Source: Noviherbaspirillum autotrophicum (GTDB lineage: Bacteria > Pseudomonadota > Gammaproteobacteria > Burkholderiales > Burkholderiaceae_D). From it: a DNA stretch of 64,000 bases. The stretch lies in NCBI RefSeq assembly GCF_000818395.1, contig NZ_JWJG01000028.1, positions 2,401,195-2,465,194 on the forward strand, given 5' to 3'. The position numbers and the translations under genes are program-made. The notes below the pieces were generated by a model. It saw only the letters and a list, made by a program, of their open reading frames with translations. It did no database searches and was not told where the DNA came from. Shown piece by piece: positions 9,291-18,015 of the stretch. Numbering within the stretch: the first letter of the stretch is position 1; each line of letters starts with the position of its first letter.

Positions 9291-9770
9291 ATGACATCAT
9301 TTCGCAAACATCTGTTGATTGGCATGACTGCACTCAGCCTGGGCATCGGTTCAGTAGCGTCGCTGGCGCAGACGCCCGCAGGTGGCCCCATGGGCGGAGC
9401 GGGCGCCATGGGCGACCATGGCAAGTTCGGGGAGCGCATGAAGGAACACATGGCCAAGCGCGCAGCGGAATTGCATGACAAGCTCAAATTGAATCCGACT
9501 CAGGAAAAAGCGTGGAACGCCTACATGGACAAAGTGAAGCCGGGCGAGCTGCCGGCGCGCCCGGATCGGGCGGAACTGGACAAGCTGACCGCGCCGGAGA
9601 GAATGGAGCGCAGGCTGGCGCACATGAAAGACGCAGAGAAGCGCATGGAGCAGCATGTCGCCGCAACCAAGGAGTTTTACGCGGTGCTGACGCCGGAACA
9701 GAAGAAGATCTTCGATGAAGAGTTCCGCCATGGCGCCGGCAGGCACTGGCAGGGCGGCCCGCGCCGCTGA
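9291..9770 (+). CDS. Spy/CpxP-like periplasmic chaperone (LTXXQ family)
   Basis: 159 residues. A Sec signal peptide (about residues 1-26, ending SLAQT) is followed by a Gly/Met/His-rich stretch and an all-helical Arg/Lys-rich domain. Two LTxxQ-type motifs are present, LNPTQEKAW and LTPEQKKIFDEE, the hallmark of Spy/CpxP proteins that bind unfolded or stressed envelope proteins and often respond to metals (family knowledge). The C-terminal tail HGAGRHWQGGPRR could bind metal. An RBS-like AAGGAAAG lies 7 nt before the ATG. The gene is divergent from the response-regulator/kinase operon, the usual arrangement for a target of that system. Confidence 0.85.
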   Translation: MTSFRKHLLIGMTALSLGIGSVASLAQTPAGGPMGGAGAMGDHGKFGERMKEHMAKRAAELHDKLKLNPTQEKAWNAYMDKVKPGELPARPDRAELDKLTAPERMERRLAHMKDAEKRMEQHVAATKEFYAVLTPEQKKIFDEEFRHGAGRHWQGGPRR

Positions 9771-9799
9771 TGTCATCCTGCTGAGTTTTCGGCAGCGAT

Positions 9800-9829
9800 G
9801 GCGGTCCGGGACTCGGCGCCCGGGCCGCC
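9800..9829. terminator. Hairpin between convergent spy-like and ndh genes
   Basis: An 11-bp GC-rich stem (one G-U pair) with an 8-nt loop lies just after the Spy-like stop and just before the ndh stop. No U-tract follows, so it may serve as a weak bidirectional terminator or an mRNA 3'-end stabiliser. Confidence 0.4.
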
Positions 9830-9831
9830 GT

Positions 9832-11166
9832 TCAATGCAGCTTGATGCGCGGCCGTGTCAGATCGATCGTTTCGGCCAGCGTGCCGAGTATGGTATGAAA
9901 CAAGCCGTTGACCGTGATCTGATGCTGCTTGTGCAGCGTCCAGTACATCCATTTGGCGATTGTGCCCTCGATGAATACCGAGCCGCGCGCGATCGAGCCC
10001 ATCAGGCTTCCCACTGCGCTGTAATCTCCGAGAGACACCAGCGAGCCGCGATCCCGGTAGGTAAATTCCAGCAGCGGCTTTCCCTCCAGCATTCTTACAA
10101 ACGACTTGGCCAGCATCTTCGCCTCCTGATGCGCTGATTGTGCGCGGGGCGGCACGGTGCTTTTGCCGTCATCACGCGGACAGGCGGCGCAGTCGCCCAT
10201 GGCGAAAACTGACGAATCGCGCGTGGTCTGCAGGGTGCGCTGCACCACCAGCTGATTGATGCGGTTTGTTTCCAGGCCGTCGAGGTTCTTCATGAAATCG
10301 GGGACCTTGATGCCGGCGGCCCATACGACGATATCGCTCGGTATGAACTTGCCGCTGGCCATTTTCACGCCTTCCTGCGTGACTTCCGTCACTCGCTCGT
10401 TGGTATGGGTTTCGATGTGTAGGCCGTGCAGTTCATGCGTCACGGCATTCGAGAGCCGTTCCGGCAGTACGTTCAGCAGGCGAGGCGAGGCTTCCACGAT
10501 GACGATACGGATATCCTTCTCAGGATCGAAATTCGCCAGGCCATAGCTGGAAATGGCCTTTGCCGTCATGTGCAGTTCCGCAGACAGCTCCACGCCGGTG
10601 GCGCCGCCGCCGATGATGGTGACGGTGAAGTGTTCCCCGTTTGGCCGAGGTCTGGCCTGCGCTCGCAGACAGGAGTTGATCAGGCGCTGGTGAAAGCGCT
10701 CGGCTGCATCCGGGGAGTCGAGCATGATGCTGCGTTCGCGCACCCCCGGCGTGCCGAAGTCGTTGGTCTGACTCCCGATGGCGATGACCAGCGTGTCATA
10801 ACCGATGGCTTGCCGCGGCAGGATTTCCTGGCCGTCTTCGTCGTAGGTCGGCGCTAGGTAAACTTCCTTCTTTTCGCGGTTCAGGCCGTCCATGCGGCCC
10901 AGGCGAAACCTGAAATGGTAGTCGCGCGCCAGCGCAAGATACTCGATTTCATCGACATGGCTGTCCATGGTCCCGGCCGCCACCTGATGCAGCAGCGGCT
11001 TCCATAAATGGGTTCGGGCGGCGTCCACCAGGGTGATTGTCGCCTTGCCTTTTTTGCCGAGTTTCTTGCCGAGGCAGACCGCGAGTTCCAGTCCGCCCGC
11101 GCCACCGCCGATTACCGTAATACGGTGTGGCGTGGCATTCGAGAGCTGGCTCAAATTGAACTCCAT
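9832..11166 (-). CDS. ndh: Type II NADH:quinone oxidoreductase
   Basis: 444 residues from ATG 11166; upstream in-frame codons look non-coding. Single-subunit flavoprotein that passes electrons from NADH to quinone without proton pumping. The FAD-binding Rossmann motif ITVIGGGAGGLELA is at the N-terminus. A second nucleotide-binding motif VTIIGGGATGVELSAEL lies near residue 195, and the FAMGDCAACP stretch near residue 330 fits the second FAD contact. The C-terminus carries amphipathic helices expected to attach to the membrane. It is divergent from the universal stress protein gene. NDH-2 offers an electron entry route for the respiratory reductases encoded further along. Confidence 0.93.
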   Translation of the reverse strand: MEFNLSQLSNATPHRITVIGGGAGGLELAVCLGKKLGKKGKATITLVDAARTHLWKPLLHQVAAGTMDSHVDEIEYLALARDYHFRFRLGRMDGLNREKKEVYLAPTYDEDGQEILPRQAIGYDTLVIAIGSQTNDFGTPGVRERSIMLDSPDAAERFHQRLINSCLRAQARPRPNGEHFTVTIIGGGATGVELSAELHMTAKAISSYGLANFDPEKDIRIVIVEASPRLLNVLPERLSNAVTHELHGLHIETHTNERVTEVTQEGVKMASGKFIPSDIVVWAAGIKVPDFMKNLDGLETNRINQLVVQRTLQTTRDSSVFAMGDCAACPRDDGKSTVPPRAQSAHQEAKMLAKSFVRMLEGKPLLEFTYRDRGSLVSLGDYSAVGSLMGSIARGSVFIEGTIAKWMYWTLHKQHQITVNGLFHTILGTLAETIDLTRPRIKLH

Positions 11167-11322
11167 GTTATAAAACTGGTTAAAAATAGCAGTGATACGG
11201 CGTTGGACTGGACACTCTTGCAAAAATTGCAGCATCTATGGCGGTCGCTTCGAAATTTCGGGGCGACTTGTCCATTGCTCGCTGTTGGACCGTGGGTGAC
11301 GTAAACGTCAATCTGGAGCCAG

Positions 11323-11336
11323 TTGATCCATGTCAA
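11323..11336. promoter_or_regulatory. FNR/Dnr-like box
   Basis: TTGATCCATGTCAA matches the FNR consensus TTGAT-N4-ATCAA with one mismatch. It is centred about 115 nt upstream of the universal stress protein start and could act as a -41.5 activator site for a long leader. It also lies upstream of the divergent ndh gene. Confidence 0.65.
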
Positions 11337-11405
11337 ACAAATCGCCTATTCCGTTTGTTAAATTGGCGCCGGCATCATTCACGACTATCGCAGCGTGTAG
11401 CGCCA

Positions 11406-11417
11406 GTTCGCGCGAAC
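11406..11417. repeat. Perfect palindrome GTTCGCGCGAAC, copy 1
   Basis: A 12-bp perfect palindrome in the leader between the FNR-like box and the universal stress protein start. The same core recurs, extended to 16 bp, at 22884-22899 in the nrdD-nosZ gap. It may be a binding site for a dimeric regulator. Confidence 0.45.
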
Positions 11418-11444
11418 ACCTTCAACAATCCTCAGGGACACGGC

Positions 11445-11870
11445 ATGAAAATTCTTATCGCAGTAGACGGGTCGCCCTATACTGCCAAGGCAATCAAGCA
11501 TGTGGTTGCGCATCTCGACTGGTTCCGCGGGGAGCCGGAACTGCATCTGCTTCATGTCAAATTGCCAATTCCGCCGGGCCGTTCACGTGCTTTCCTGGGC
11601 GAGGAAGCGATCAAGCGCTACTATGACGAGGAAGCGCGTGATGCGCTGACCTCCGCGGAAAAACTTCTGCGCAAGCATGAGCTTCCCTATGTGGCGAGCT
11701 ACAAGGTGGGCGAGGTGGCCGAGGAGATTCGCGACTATGCGAAGAAGCACAAGATCGACATGATCGTGATGGGATCGCATGGACATGGTGCGCTCCAGAA
11801 TCTGGTGATGGGCTCGATCGCGACTAAAGTCTTGGCATGCACCAGCGTGCCGGTACTGATCGTGCGTTAA
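11445..11870 (+). CDS. Universal stress protein, single UspA domain
   Basis: 141 residues from ATG 11445; the longer open frame upstream is leader. It is a typical UspA-fold protein beginning MKILIAVDGSPYTAKA. The ATP-binding signature G-2x-G-9x-G(S/T) is present near the C-terminus (GSHGHGALQNLVMGSIATKV). Members of this ATP-binding type are often induced during anoxia and stationary phase. The FNR-like box about 110 nt upstream suggests low-oxygen induction here. The Crp/Fnr regulator gene follows 52 nt downstream and may be co-transcribed. Confidence 0.92.
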   Translation: MKILIAVDGSPYTAKAIKHVVAHLDWFRGEPELHLLHVKLPIPPGRSRAFLGEEAIKRYYDEEARDALTSAEKLLRKHELPYVASYKVGEVAEEIRDYAKKHKIDMIVMGSHGHGALQNLVMGSIATKVLACTSVPVLIVR

Positions 11871-11922
11871 GCGGCCACCTCCGCATATTCATGAACAAGC
11901 AAATCACGATCCAGGAACAGCT

Positions 11923-12603
11923 ATGAGCATCGGAAAAATCAAGGTTCAGGATTTCCTGGCACGGCTTCCGTTGTTCAATGACGTCGACCCGGAAGAGCTC
12001 GACCATATTGCGGAATCGACTACCGAACTGCATGTGCCGCGCGGCCAGCAGATATTCCGGCGCGGCGACCCCTGTGTCGGCTTCCATACGGTGGTGTACG
12101 GACAGGTCAAGCTGTCCTTCGTCTCGCCCGGCGGAAGCGAAAAGGTAGTCGAGATTATCGGCCCCGGCCACAGCTTCGGTGAAGCCCTGATGTTTATGGA
12201 AAAGCCGTATATCGTGTCGGCGCATGCGCTGGCCGATTCGCTGCTGCTGCATGTGGCGAAATCTGCGGTGTTCGATGAACTGCAGCGGGACCCGAAATTC
12301 GCGCGCAAGATGCTGGCGGGATTGAGCCGGCGCCTGCACGGATTGATCTGCGACGTGGAAGCTTATTCACTGCGCTCCGGGGCGCAACGAGTTATCGGCT
12401 ATCTGCTGAAGGAAGAAACGCCGGCCGACGGCGACCAGATTCGCCTGGAGGTCAGCAAGAACGTGCTGGCTTCGCGCCTGAACCTGACGCCGGAACACTT
12501 TTCCCGCATCCTGCATGAACTAGCCAACGAGGGGCTGATCGGCGTCGATGGACGCAACATCACTATCTTCGATATCGAACGACTGCGCAATTACGGCGGC
12601 TGA
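11923..12603 (+). CDS. Crp/Fnr-family regulator, Dnr/NnrR-like
   Basis: 226 residues. An N-terminal cyclic-nucleotide-like beta-barrel (residues about 12-125) is joined by the dimer helix to a C-terminal winged helix. Recognition-helix region: VLASRLNLTPEHFSRILHEL. There is no N-terminal cysteine cluster, so it is not an oxygen-sensing [4Fe-4S] FNR. That fits Dnr/NnrR-type NO- or haem-dependent regulators of denitrification. The neighbouring stress protein, the hemerythrin operon and the FNR-like boxes elsewhere in the window are plausible targets. The stop abuts the convergent membrane-protein stop. The sub-family assignment is inference. Confidence 0.88.
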   Translation: MSIGKIKVQDFLARLPLFNDVDPEELDHIAESTTELHVPRGQQIFRRGDPCVGFHTVVYGQVKLSFVSPGGSEKVVEIIGPGHSFGEALMFMEKPYIVSAHALADSLLLHVAKSAVFDELQRDPKFARKMLAGLSRRLHGLICDVEAYSLRSGAQRVIGYLLKEETPADGDQIRLEVSKNVLASRLNLTPEHFSRILHELANEGLIGVDGRNITIFDIERLRNYGG

Positions 12604-13914
12604 CTATGCGGGTGTGGGCGTGGCGGCCGCCCGGGTTAGAAAACGCCGGTAGATGCGCGCTGTCGTCATCAGGTTAAACCCCAGCCAGCAGGAAGAGATG
12701 CCGAACGCGATTGCTGCCACATGTGTCAGGTACTCCGGCCAGATCGCGCTCGCGACCAGTAGCAAGAGCGCGGCGACGTGGGCGCGGAACTGGCTTTCAG
12801 CCACGCCGTCAGGGAGTATTTGTTTGACGTTCGGCGCTTTCGTGCATCCCCCGGTTAGCTGGTTCTGCAGGTGATACCACACCAGGAACGGCACAATTTT
12901 GTACAGCATGCCATTGATGACGGAGTAGGCGAATCCAACGATGAACAAGATTCCGAGCAGGAAGGGGAAGGCGCGCGACAATGCAAATTGCGGTAGCAAC
13001 TCGCCAACGATCCACAGTGCCATGCACGTCAGCAGGCTGAGCAGCGAAGTGCGCCAGAACAAGGTAGTAGGATCTGGCTTGGGGCGCTTCCTGTGCCACA
13101 GCAGGTAGAGCGTGGTGACACCGAATACGGCAAAACCGCCATACAGCAATTCGGACGATAGCGCGTTCAGCAGCGTGTGCCGCCCTTCGGACAAGGTCGC
13201 AATTACCGACCAGATCCCAAGCGACGCGAACAGTACGCGACTCAGCCAGCGCGTCACGCTCTGTGGATAGACCGGGGTCACCTGGAACATCGGAACGACC
13301 TGGTAAGCCACGCCGATGATCAGCAAGCCCACCCAGCCCAGCAGCCCCCATGCGACATGCAGTCGGACTACGCGCTGCAGCGGGACCGGCAGCTGCCAGG
13401 CAAAGAGGCTGGCAGCAGACGCGCCGAGCACGACCGCGATGGCGAGCGCGGCAAGCGCGAAGCGAATCGCGGTAATCATGTCGCTGCGCCCTGGAGCGCG
13501 CCACAAACCGTATGCGCAAACGAAGAGCAATATGCCGAATGCGCTGAGCAGCAACGGTACGGCGATTTGGAACAGGGGCACCAGGCCGAGCAGGAAGCCG
13601 AGCGCCAGTGCGGCGGCGCCGGCCGTCAGGCAGGCGTGTATGACTGCGGCGGTGGTCTGTGGACGGGGAATATTGATTCCGGCGACAACCGACAATATCT
13701 GAAGCAAGGCGCCGCTCATGGCGCTGGCAAGAAAGCCGAGCGTCAGCAGGTGGGTCAGCGCCAGCGCGGCGGGCGACCAGCGCGTGGCAAGTGCCTCAGG
13801 GCCGTACCAGAGAAGAATGGCCGCTGCGGCGACAGCAAATAGTGGCGCAGTGAGAAAGAATCTGAGCGGCACCGTCAGGGCCGGGGTTTGCTCGAACGAC
13901 AATACGCGTTGCAT
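12604..13914 (-). CDS. 12-TM membrane protein, haem-copper-oxidase-like or NnrS-like
   Basis: 436 residues with about twelve hydrophobic helices and almost no soluble domain. Conserved-looking histidines sit in helices: THLLTLGFLASAMSG (helix 2), HVAWGLLGWVGLLI (helix 6) and FLVWYHLQNQ after helix 10. The GVAYQVVPMFQVTP motif lies between helices 6 and 7. The pattern recalls subunit I-like haem-copper proteins or NnrS-like proteins of denitrifiers, but it lacks the canonical NnrS N-terminal motif, so I assign no name. It is the third gene of an operon after hemerythrin and DUF2249. The start overlaps the DUF2249 stop (TAATG). A role in NO or oxygen handling is inferred from context only. Confidence 0.8.
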   Translation of the reverse strand: MQRVLSFEQTPALTVPLRFFLTAPLFAVAAAAILLWYGPEALATRWSPAALALTHLLTLGFLASAMSGALLQILSVVAGINIPRPQTTAAVIHACLTAGAAALALGFLLGLVPLFQIAVPLLLSAFGILLFVCAYGLWRAPGRSDMITAIRFALAALAIAVVLGASAASLFAWQLPVPLQRVVRLHVAWGLLGWVGLLIIGVAYQVVPMFQVTPVYPQSVTRWLSRVLFASLGIWSVIATLSEGRHTLLNALSSELLYGGFAVFGVTTLYLLWHRKRPKPDPTTLFWRTSLLSLLTCMALWIVGELLPQFALSRAFPFLLGILFIVGFAYSVINGMLYKIVPFLVWYHLQNQLTGGCTKAPNVKQILPDGVAESQFRAHVAALLLLVASAIWPEYLTHVAAIAFGISSCWLGFNLMTTARIYRRFLTRAAATPTPA

Positions 13915-14144
13915 TACTTTTGCCAGATCAGTATTTCATACAGGTGATCATCGCGGCACTGGGTGCGGTAGGCATAACCGTTATTGCCAAGTATGCGGTA
14001 TAGCGGAATCGGTTCGCGGTGGATCAGGACGCGCAGGCGCTTGCCGGGCGGCAGAGTCGATAGTGCGTCAAGTATGCGCTCCATCGGCTCGGGCGGTTCC
14101 AGCCAGCAGACGTCGAGCGCAATTTCGTCGTCGGGCTGCGTCAT
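13914..14144 (-). CDS. DUF2249 domain protein
   Basis: 76 residues matching the small DUF2249 fold: LDVCWLEPPEPMERILDAL, LPPGKRLRVLIHREPIPLYRIL and a C-terminal beta strand. These TusA/SirA-like proteins often appear next to hemerythrins and denitrification genes and have no settled biochemical role. The ATG overlaps the hemerythrin stop by 4 nt (ATGA), and its stop shares a base with the next start. The three genes therefore form a tightly coupled translational unit. Confidence 0.88.
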   Translation of the reverse strand: MTQPDDEIALDVCWLEPPEPMERILDALSTLPPGKRLRVLIHREPIPLYRILGNNGYAYRTQCRDDHLYEILIWQK

Positions 14145-14587
14145 GCGGGTGCGTCGATGCTGGTCATCGCGCTGATGATTTCTTCCTGTCGGCCCGACAG
14201 TACGCGGTCGGCCATGAGATACAGAATGCTTTCTTCCTTCATGTTGTGCTGCTGCATCATGGTGTTCAGCGTTTCGGAATGACCGAGGTAACTCTCGGCA
14301 TCGCGTGCAGCCAACGCATCGCGCATCAGGGCCACGATGGAACGTAGTTGCTGATGCTCCATGCGCATGACCGCAGTCGGGCCGGCGCTGCTGCCGGTCG
14401 CCTGCTCAAACTCCGGGAACATGACTTTTTCTTCCATCGTGAAGTGGCGCTCCAGCGCCTCGGTGAACTGTGCCAGGCTGACCTCGGCTTGCTCCCAGGC
14501 GCCGTTGCTGACGTTTGTTTCCGCCTGAATGAAAAAATCATCGCAACGGGTGTGATCGCTACCGAGGTAGCTCGAGATGGCGTTCAT
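14141..14587 (-). CDS. Hemerythrin HHE-domain protein
   Basis: 148 residues from ATG 14587, preceded by AGGAAAGG; the longer upstream frame is unlikely. It is a four-helix-bundle diiron protein. Candidate iron ligands are visible in DHTRCDDFF, RHFTMEEKVMFPEFE, RMEHQQLRSI and QHNMKEESILY. Bacterial hemerythrins bind O2 or NO, or help repair iron centres. This one heads the hemerythrin/DUF2249/12-TM operon, divergent from the NPD-ubiUV operon, with a perfect FNR box in the shared gap 184 nt upstream. Confidence 0.92.
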   Translation of the reverse strand: MNAISSYLGSDHTRCDDFFIQAETNVSNGAWEQAEVSLAQFTEALERHFTMEEKVMFPEFEQATGSSAGPTAVMRMEHQQLRSIVALMRDALAARDAESYLGHSETLNTMMQQHNMKEESILYLMADRVLSGRQEEIISAMTSIDAPA

Positions 14588-14770
14588 GTATCTTGCCTTT
14601 CCTGATTGATTGCTGGGAATTGTCACACCCCGGAGTCCCGTGAATCCTTGATGCAAGTTAAGGTTTGCCGGGCAAGCTCTGAATTACATTGGCTTCGAAC
14701 ACAGGAGGATGCCGGAAGATCCATGGCAATTCGAGACGATAGAAATGAAATAGCGTCAAGTCCGGAATAA

Positions 14771-14784
14771 TTGATTCAAATCAA
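14771..14784. promoter_or_regulatory. Perfect FNR/Dnr consensus box
   Basis: TTGATTCAAATCAA is an exact match to TTGAT-N4-ATCAA. It is centred about 65 nt upstream of the nitronate monooxygenase-like gene start, close to the classical activating position for a leader of about 25 nt. It lies about 190 nt upstream of the divergent hemerythrin operon. It supports anaerobic or NO control of the ubiU-ubiV-ubiT operon. Confidence 0.8.
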
Positions 14785-14842
14785 TCAAATTGCGCGCCTC
14801 GTTTGTTACATTCGCACGTCTCATACCATCTGAAGGACCGCT

Positions 14843-16036
14843 GTGCTGCAGACCGCATTTCAACATCTCAAAATCAAAGGCAAGCATCTGTTGCCTATCG
14901 TGCAAGGTGGTATGGGGGTAGGGGTGTCTGCACACCGTCTCGCTGGTAGTGTAGCCAGTCTGGGCGGCGTCGGTACTATTTCCAGCGTCGACTTGCGTCG
15001 TCATCATGCGGACCTGATGGCACAGAGCGGCAAGTCGCGCGACCGCGCATTGATCGACCGCGTCAACCTGATCGCACTGGATCGCGAAATCAAGGCTGCT
15101 AAGGCGATTGCTTCCGGCGCGGGCGTGGTTGCAGTCAATATCATGCGCGCAGTTTCCGAATACGCGAACTACGTGAAGCAGGCATGCGCCAGCGGCGCGG
15201 AGGCAGTGGTGTGCGGCGCGGGTTTGCCGCTTGACCTGCCGGAGCTGACTGCCGATCACCCGAACATCGCTATCATCCCGATCCTTTCGGACGTACGCGG
15301 CATCGCGCTGATCCTGAAAAAATGGATGCGCAAGAACCGCTTGCCGGATGCAATCGTGATTGAAAATCCGCGTTATGCGGCCGGACACCTGGGCGCCGCG
15401 CGCCCGGAAGACGTGAATAATCCGAATTTTGCTTTCCCGGCCGTGCTGGACGGTACGCGCGAATTGTTCAAGGAACTCAACATCGAGCGCGAGAACATTC
15501 CCTTGATTACCGCCGGCGGCATCCATACGCATGAGCAGGTGCGCGAGCTGATCGGCATGGGTGCCGACGCCGTCCAGTTGGGTACGGCGTTCGCCGTGAC
15601 TGAAGAAGGCGACGCGCACATCAACTTCAAGCGGGTGCTGGCCGAGGCCAGGCCGGAAGACATCGTGACCTTTATGAGCGTGGCAGGATTGCCGGCGCGC
15701 GGTGTGAAAACGGAATGGCTCGCGAATTACCTCGAAAAGGAAGCGAAGCTGCAAAGTAAGGCCAAGCAGAAGCCATGCGAGGTCGGTTTCGACTGCCTGC
15801 AGCAATGCGGCCTGCGTGACGGCATCGCCAAGTCCGGCCAATTCTGTATTGATACCCGCCTGGCATTCGCGATGAATGGTGATGTCAAGCGTGGCCTGTT
15901 CTTCCGTGGCTCGGAAAAACTGCCGTTCGGCAGCGAGATCCGTTCCGTGCGCGAACTGATCGAGTATCTGCTCAACGGTGTGCTTCCGGCCAAGCGCGAG
16001 CAAGGCGCCGGCTTCGCGCAGGTCGTGCCGGTATAA
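14843..16036 (+). CDS. Nitronate monooxygenase / 2-nitropropane dioxygenase family flavoprotein
   Basis: 397 residues with a GTG start. It is a TIM-barrel FMN protein: PIVQGGMGVGVS at the N-terminus, VVAVNIMRA, GAEAVVCGAGLPLDLPE, ITAGGIHTHEQV and GADAVQLGTAF are family signatures. The family oxidises nitronates or carries related FMN chemistry, and many members have no known substrate. The C-terminal region adds Cys residues (KPCEVGFDCLQQCGLRDG and later SGQFC) that are not part of the barrel core and could bind metal or a cluster. It leads the plus-strand operon with ubiU, ubiV, trhA and ubiT just after a perfect FNR box. A link to anaerobic metabolism is therefore likely, though the substrate is unknown. 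Confidence 0.85.
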   Translation: MLQTAFQHLKIKGKHLLPIVQGGMGVGVSAHRLAGSVASLGGVGTISSVDLRRHHADLMAQSGKSRDRALIDRVNLIALDREIKAAKAIASGAGVVAVNIMRAVSEYANYVKQACASGAEAVVCGAGLPLDLPELTADHPNIAIIPILSDVRGIALILKKWMRKNRLPDAIVIENPRYAAGHLGAARPEDVNNPNFAFPAVLDGTRELFKELNIERENIPLITAGGIHTHEQVRELIGMGADAVQLGTAFAVTEEGDAHINFKRVLAEARPEDIVTFMSVAGLPARGVKTEWLANYLEKEAKLQSKAKQKPCEVGFDCLQQCGLRDGIAKSGQFCIDTRLAFAMNGDVKRGLFFRGSEKLPFGSEIRSVRELIEYLLNGVLPAKREQGAGFAQVVPV

Positions 16037-16071
16037 GCCAGCGATGAGCCACTCCCAGACTGATCATTTTT

Positions 16072-17103
16072 TTGAAGAAAGCCGCCGTGCCGCAGTCCGA
16101 ACCATCCATTGAACTAGTCTGTCCCGCTGGCAGCCTGCCGGCGCTCAAAACCGCCGTAGACAATGGCGCCGATTGCGTCTATCTCGGTTATCGCGATGCC
16201 ACCAATGCTCGCAATTTCGCCGGATTGAATTTCGACGAAGGCGCCATCGAAGAGGGCATCCGTTATGCGCACGATCGCGGCCGCAAGGTCTTGCTGGCGC
16301 TGAATACCTATCCGCAAGCAGAAAACTGGGCGCCGTGGCGTGCTGCGGTCGACCGTGCGGCCCAGGCTGGCATCAATGCCATCATCCTGGCCGATCCGGC
16401 GCTGATGAAATATGCCGCCGAGCGTTACCCGTCGCTGCGACTGCATTTGTCGGTGCAGGGCTCGGCGACCAATTTCGAGGCAATTAACTTTTATCATCAG
16501 CGCTTCGGCATTCAGCGCGCGGTGCTGCCGCGCGTGCTGTCGCTGGAACAGGTGGAGTACGTCACCCAGAACACGCCGGTGGAAATCGAAGTGTTTGGTT
16601 TCGGCAGCCTGTGCGTGATGGTGGAAGGCCGCTGCGCGCTGTCGTCCTATGTGACGGGAGAGGCGCCGAATACTCACGGTGTGTGTTCGCCCGCCAAGGC
16701 CGTGCGCTGGCAGCAGACCCCCAAGGGGCTGGAGTCGCGCCTGAACGGCGTGCTAATCGACCGTTACGAAGACGGCGAGAACGCCGGCTACCCGACGCTG
16801 TGCAAGGGGCGTTTCGACGTCAACGACGAGAATTACTACGCGATCGAGGAACCGACCAGCCTCAATACGCTGGAATTGCTGCCGCAGTTGGCGGCAATGG
16901 GTGTGCGGGCGATCAAGATCGAAGGCCGCCAGCGTAGCCCTGCGTACGTGGGGCAGGTAACCAAGGTATGGCGCGAAGCGATCGACAATTGTCTGGCCAG
17001 CGCGCAGCGTTATTCGGTCAAGCCGGCCTGGATGACGGAACTGAACAAGGTGGCGGAAGGGCAGCAGCACACGCTGGGTGCTTATAACCGGCCGTGGAAA
17101 TAG
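16072..17103 (+). CDS. ubiU: UbiU, O2-independent ubiquinone hydroxylation [4Fe-4S] protein (U32 family)
   Basis: 343 residues with a TTG start; GTG at 16087 is an alternative. U32-peptidase-family protein that, with UbiV, hydroxylates the ubiquinone ring without oxygen. The barrel begins [20 protein letters not shown]. Four Cys at residues 181, 188, 205 and 244 have spacings of 7, 17 and 39. As I recall, these equal the spacings of the four cluster ligands of E. coli UbiU. It sits 35 nt after the NPD gene and 10 nt before ubiV. Ubiquinone made without oxygen would feed the nitrate and NO reductase chains encoded nearby. Confidence 0.94.
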   Translation: MKKAAVPQSEPSIELVCPAGSLPALKTAVDNGADCVYLGYRDATNARNFAGLNFDEGAIEEGIRYAHDRGRKVLLALNTYPQAENWAPWRAAVDRAAQAGINAIILADPALMKYAAERYPSLRLHLSVQGSATNFEAINFYHQRFGIQRAVLPRVLSLEQVEYVTQNTPVEIEVFGFGSLCVMVEGRCALSSYVTGEAPNTHGVCSPAKAVRWQQTPKGLESRLNGVLIDRYEDGENAGYPTLCKGRFDVNDENYYAIEEPTSLNTLELLPQLAAMGVRAIKIEGRQRSPAYVGQVTKVWREAIDNCLASAQRYSVKPAWMTELNKVAEGQQHTLGAYNRPWK

Positions 17104-17113
17104 GAAGTACAAG

Positions 17114-18010
17114 ATGACACTGAAGCTCGCCTTAGGCCCCGTTCTATATTTCTGGCCGCGCGACCGGATGTTTGAGTTTTACCAGGAAATCGCGAACTCG
17201 CCGGTGGACATCGTCTATCTCGGCGAAGCAGTTTGCTCGCGCCGGCGCGAGTTGCGACTTTCCGATTGGTTCGACATTGCCGACCTGCTCGTCGCGTCGG
17301 GCAAGGAAGTGGTACTGTCGACCCAAGCCCTGCTGGAGTCGAAGACCGACATCGGCACACTTCATCGCATTACCGAAAACGGACGCTTCATGGTCGAGGC
17401 GAACGACATGGGTGCGGTACACTGCGTGGCGGGAAAGGTGCCTTTCGTGGCCGGCCCGCACCTGAACATCTTCAACCCGCCAACACTGGAGTTCATGGCG
17501 GAAACCGGTGCCAAGCGCTGGGTGATGCCGCTTGAAATGTCCGGCGAGAGCCTGAAGCATATGCAGCAGGCGCGTCCTGCCGGCATGGAAACCGAAGTGT
17601 TTGCGTATGGCCGTATGCCGCTTGCGTTCTCGGCACGTTGCTTTACGGCGCGCCATCGCAACCTGCCGAAGGACGACTGCCGGTTTACGTGCATGGAGTT
17701 CCCCGACGGCCTGGCGCTGAAGACCAAGGAGGGGCAGCATTTCCTCACGCTTAACGGCATCCAGACGCAGTCGGCCCTGGTGTATAACCTGATCCATGAG
17801 CTGGGCGCGATGCGCGAACTGGGGGTGGACGTGGTTCGCATCAGTCCGCAGTCGCAGCAGACCGACCGGATCATCGCATTGTTCCGGGACGTGCTGGACA
17901 ACAAGACCAGCGCCCAGGAGGCGATGCGGCAGATGGAGCCGCTGATGCCGGACCAGCCCTGCAACGGGTACTGGCATGGCAAGCCGGGCCTGGACCGCAT
18001 GGTGGCATAA
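17114..18010 (+). CDS. ubiV: UbiV, O2-independent ubiquinone hydroxylation [4Fe-4S] protein (U32 family)
   Basis: 298 residues from ATG 17114, with GGAAG a few bases upstream; the earlier in-frame start would lie inside ubiU. Partner of UbiU in anaerobic ubiquinone synthesis. Cys41 in [10 protein letters not shown] and Cys176, Cys189 and Cys193 in [18 protein letters not shown] match the expected one-plus-three arrangement, with spacings 13 and 4 as in characterised UbiV. The typical VYLGE and HLNIFNP stretches are present. It is followed after 5 nt by trhA, so translation is tightly linked. Confidence 0.94.
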   Translation: MTLKLALGPVLYFWPRDRMFEFYQEIANSPVDIVYLGEAVCSRRRELRLSDWFDIADLLVASGKEVVLSTQALLESKTDIGTLHRITENGRFMVEANDMGAVHCVAGKVPFVAGPHLNIFNPPTLEFMAETGAKRWVMPLEMSGESLKHMQQARPAGMETEVFAYGRMPLAFSARCFTARHRNLPKDDCRFTCMEFPDGLALKTKEGQHFLTLNGIQTQSALVYNLIHELGAMRELGVDVVRISPQSQQTDRIIALFRDVLDNKTSAQEAMRQMEPLMPDQPCNGYWHGKPGLDRMVA

Positions 18011-18015
18011 ATACA

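Noticed and set aside
12604-13914. Calling the 12-TM protein NnrS
   Set aside because: It lacks the characteristic NnrS N-terminal and histidine motifs I know; only the context fits, so no symbol is given.
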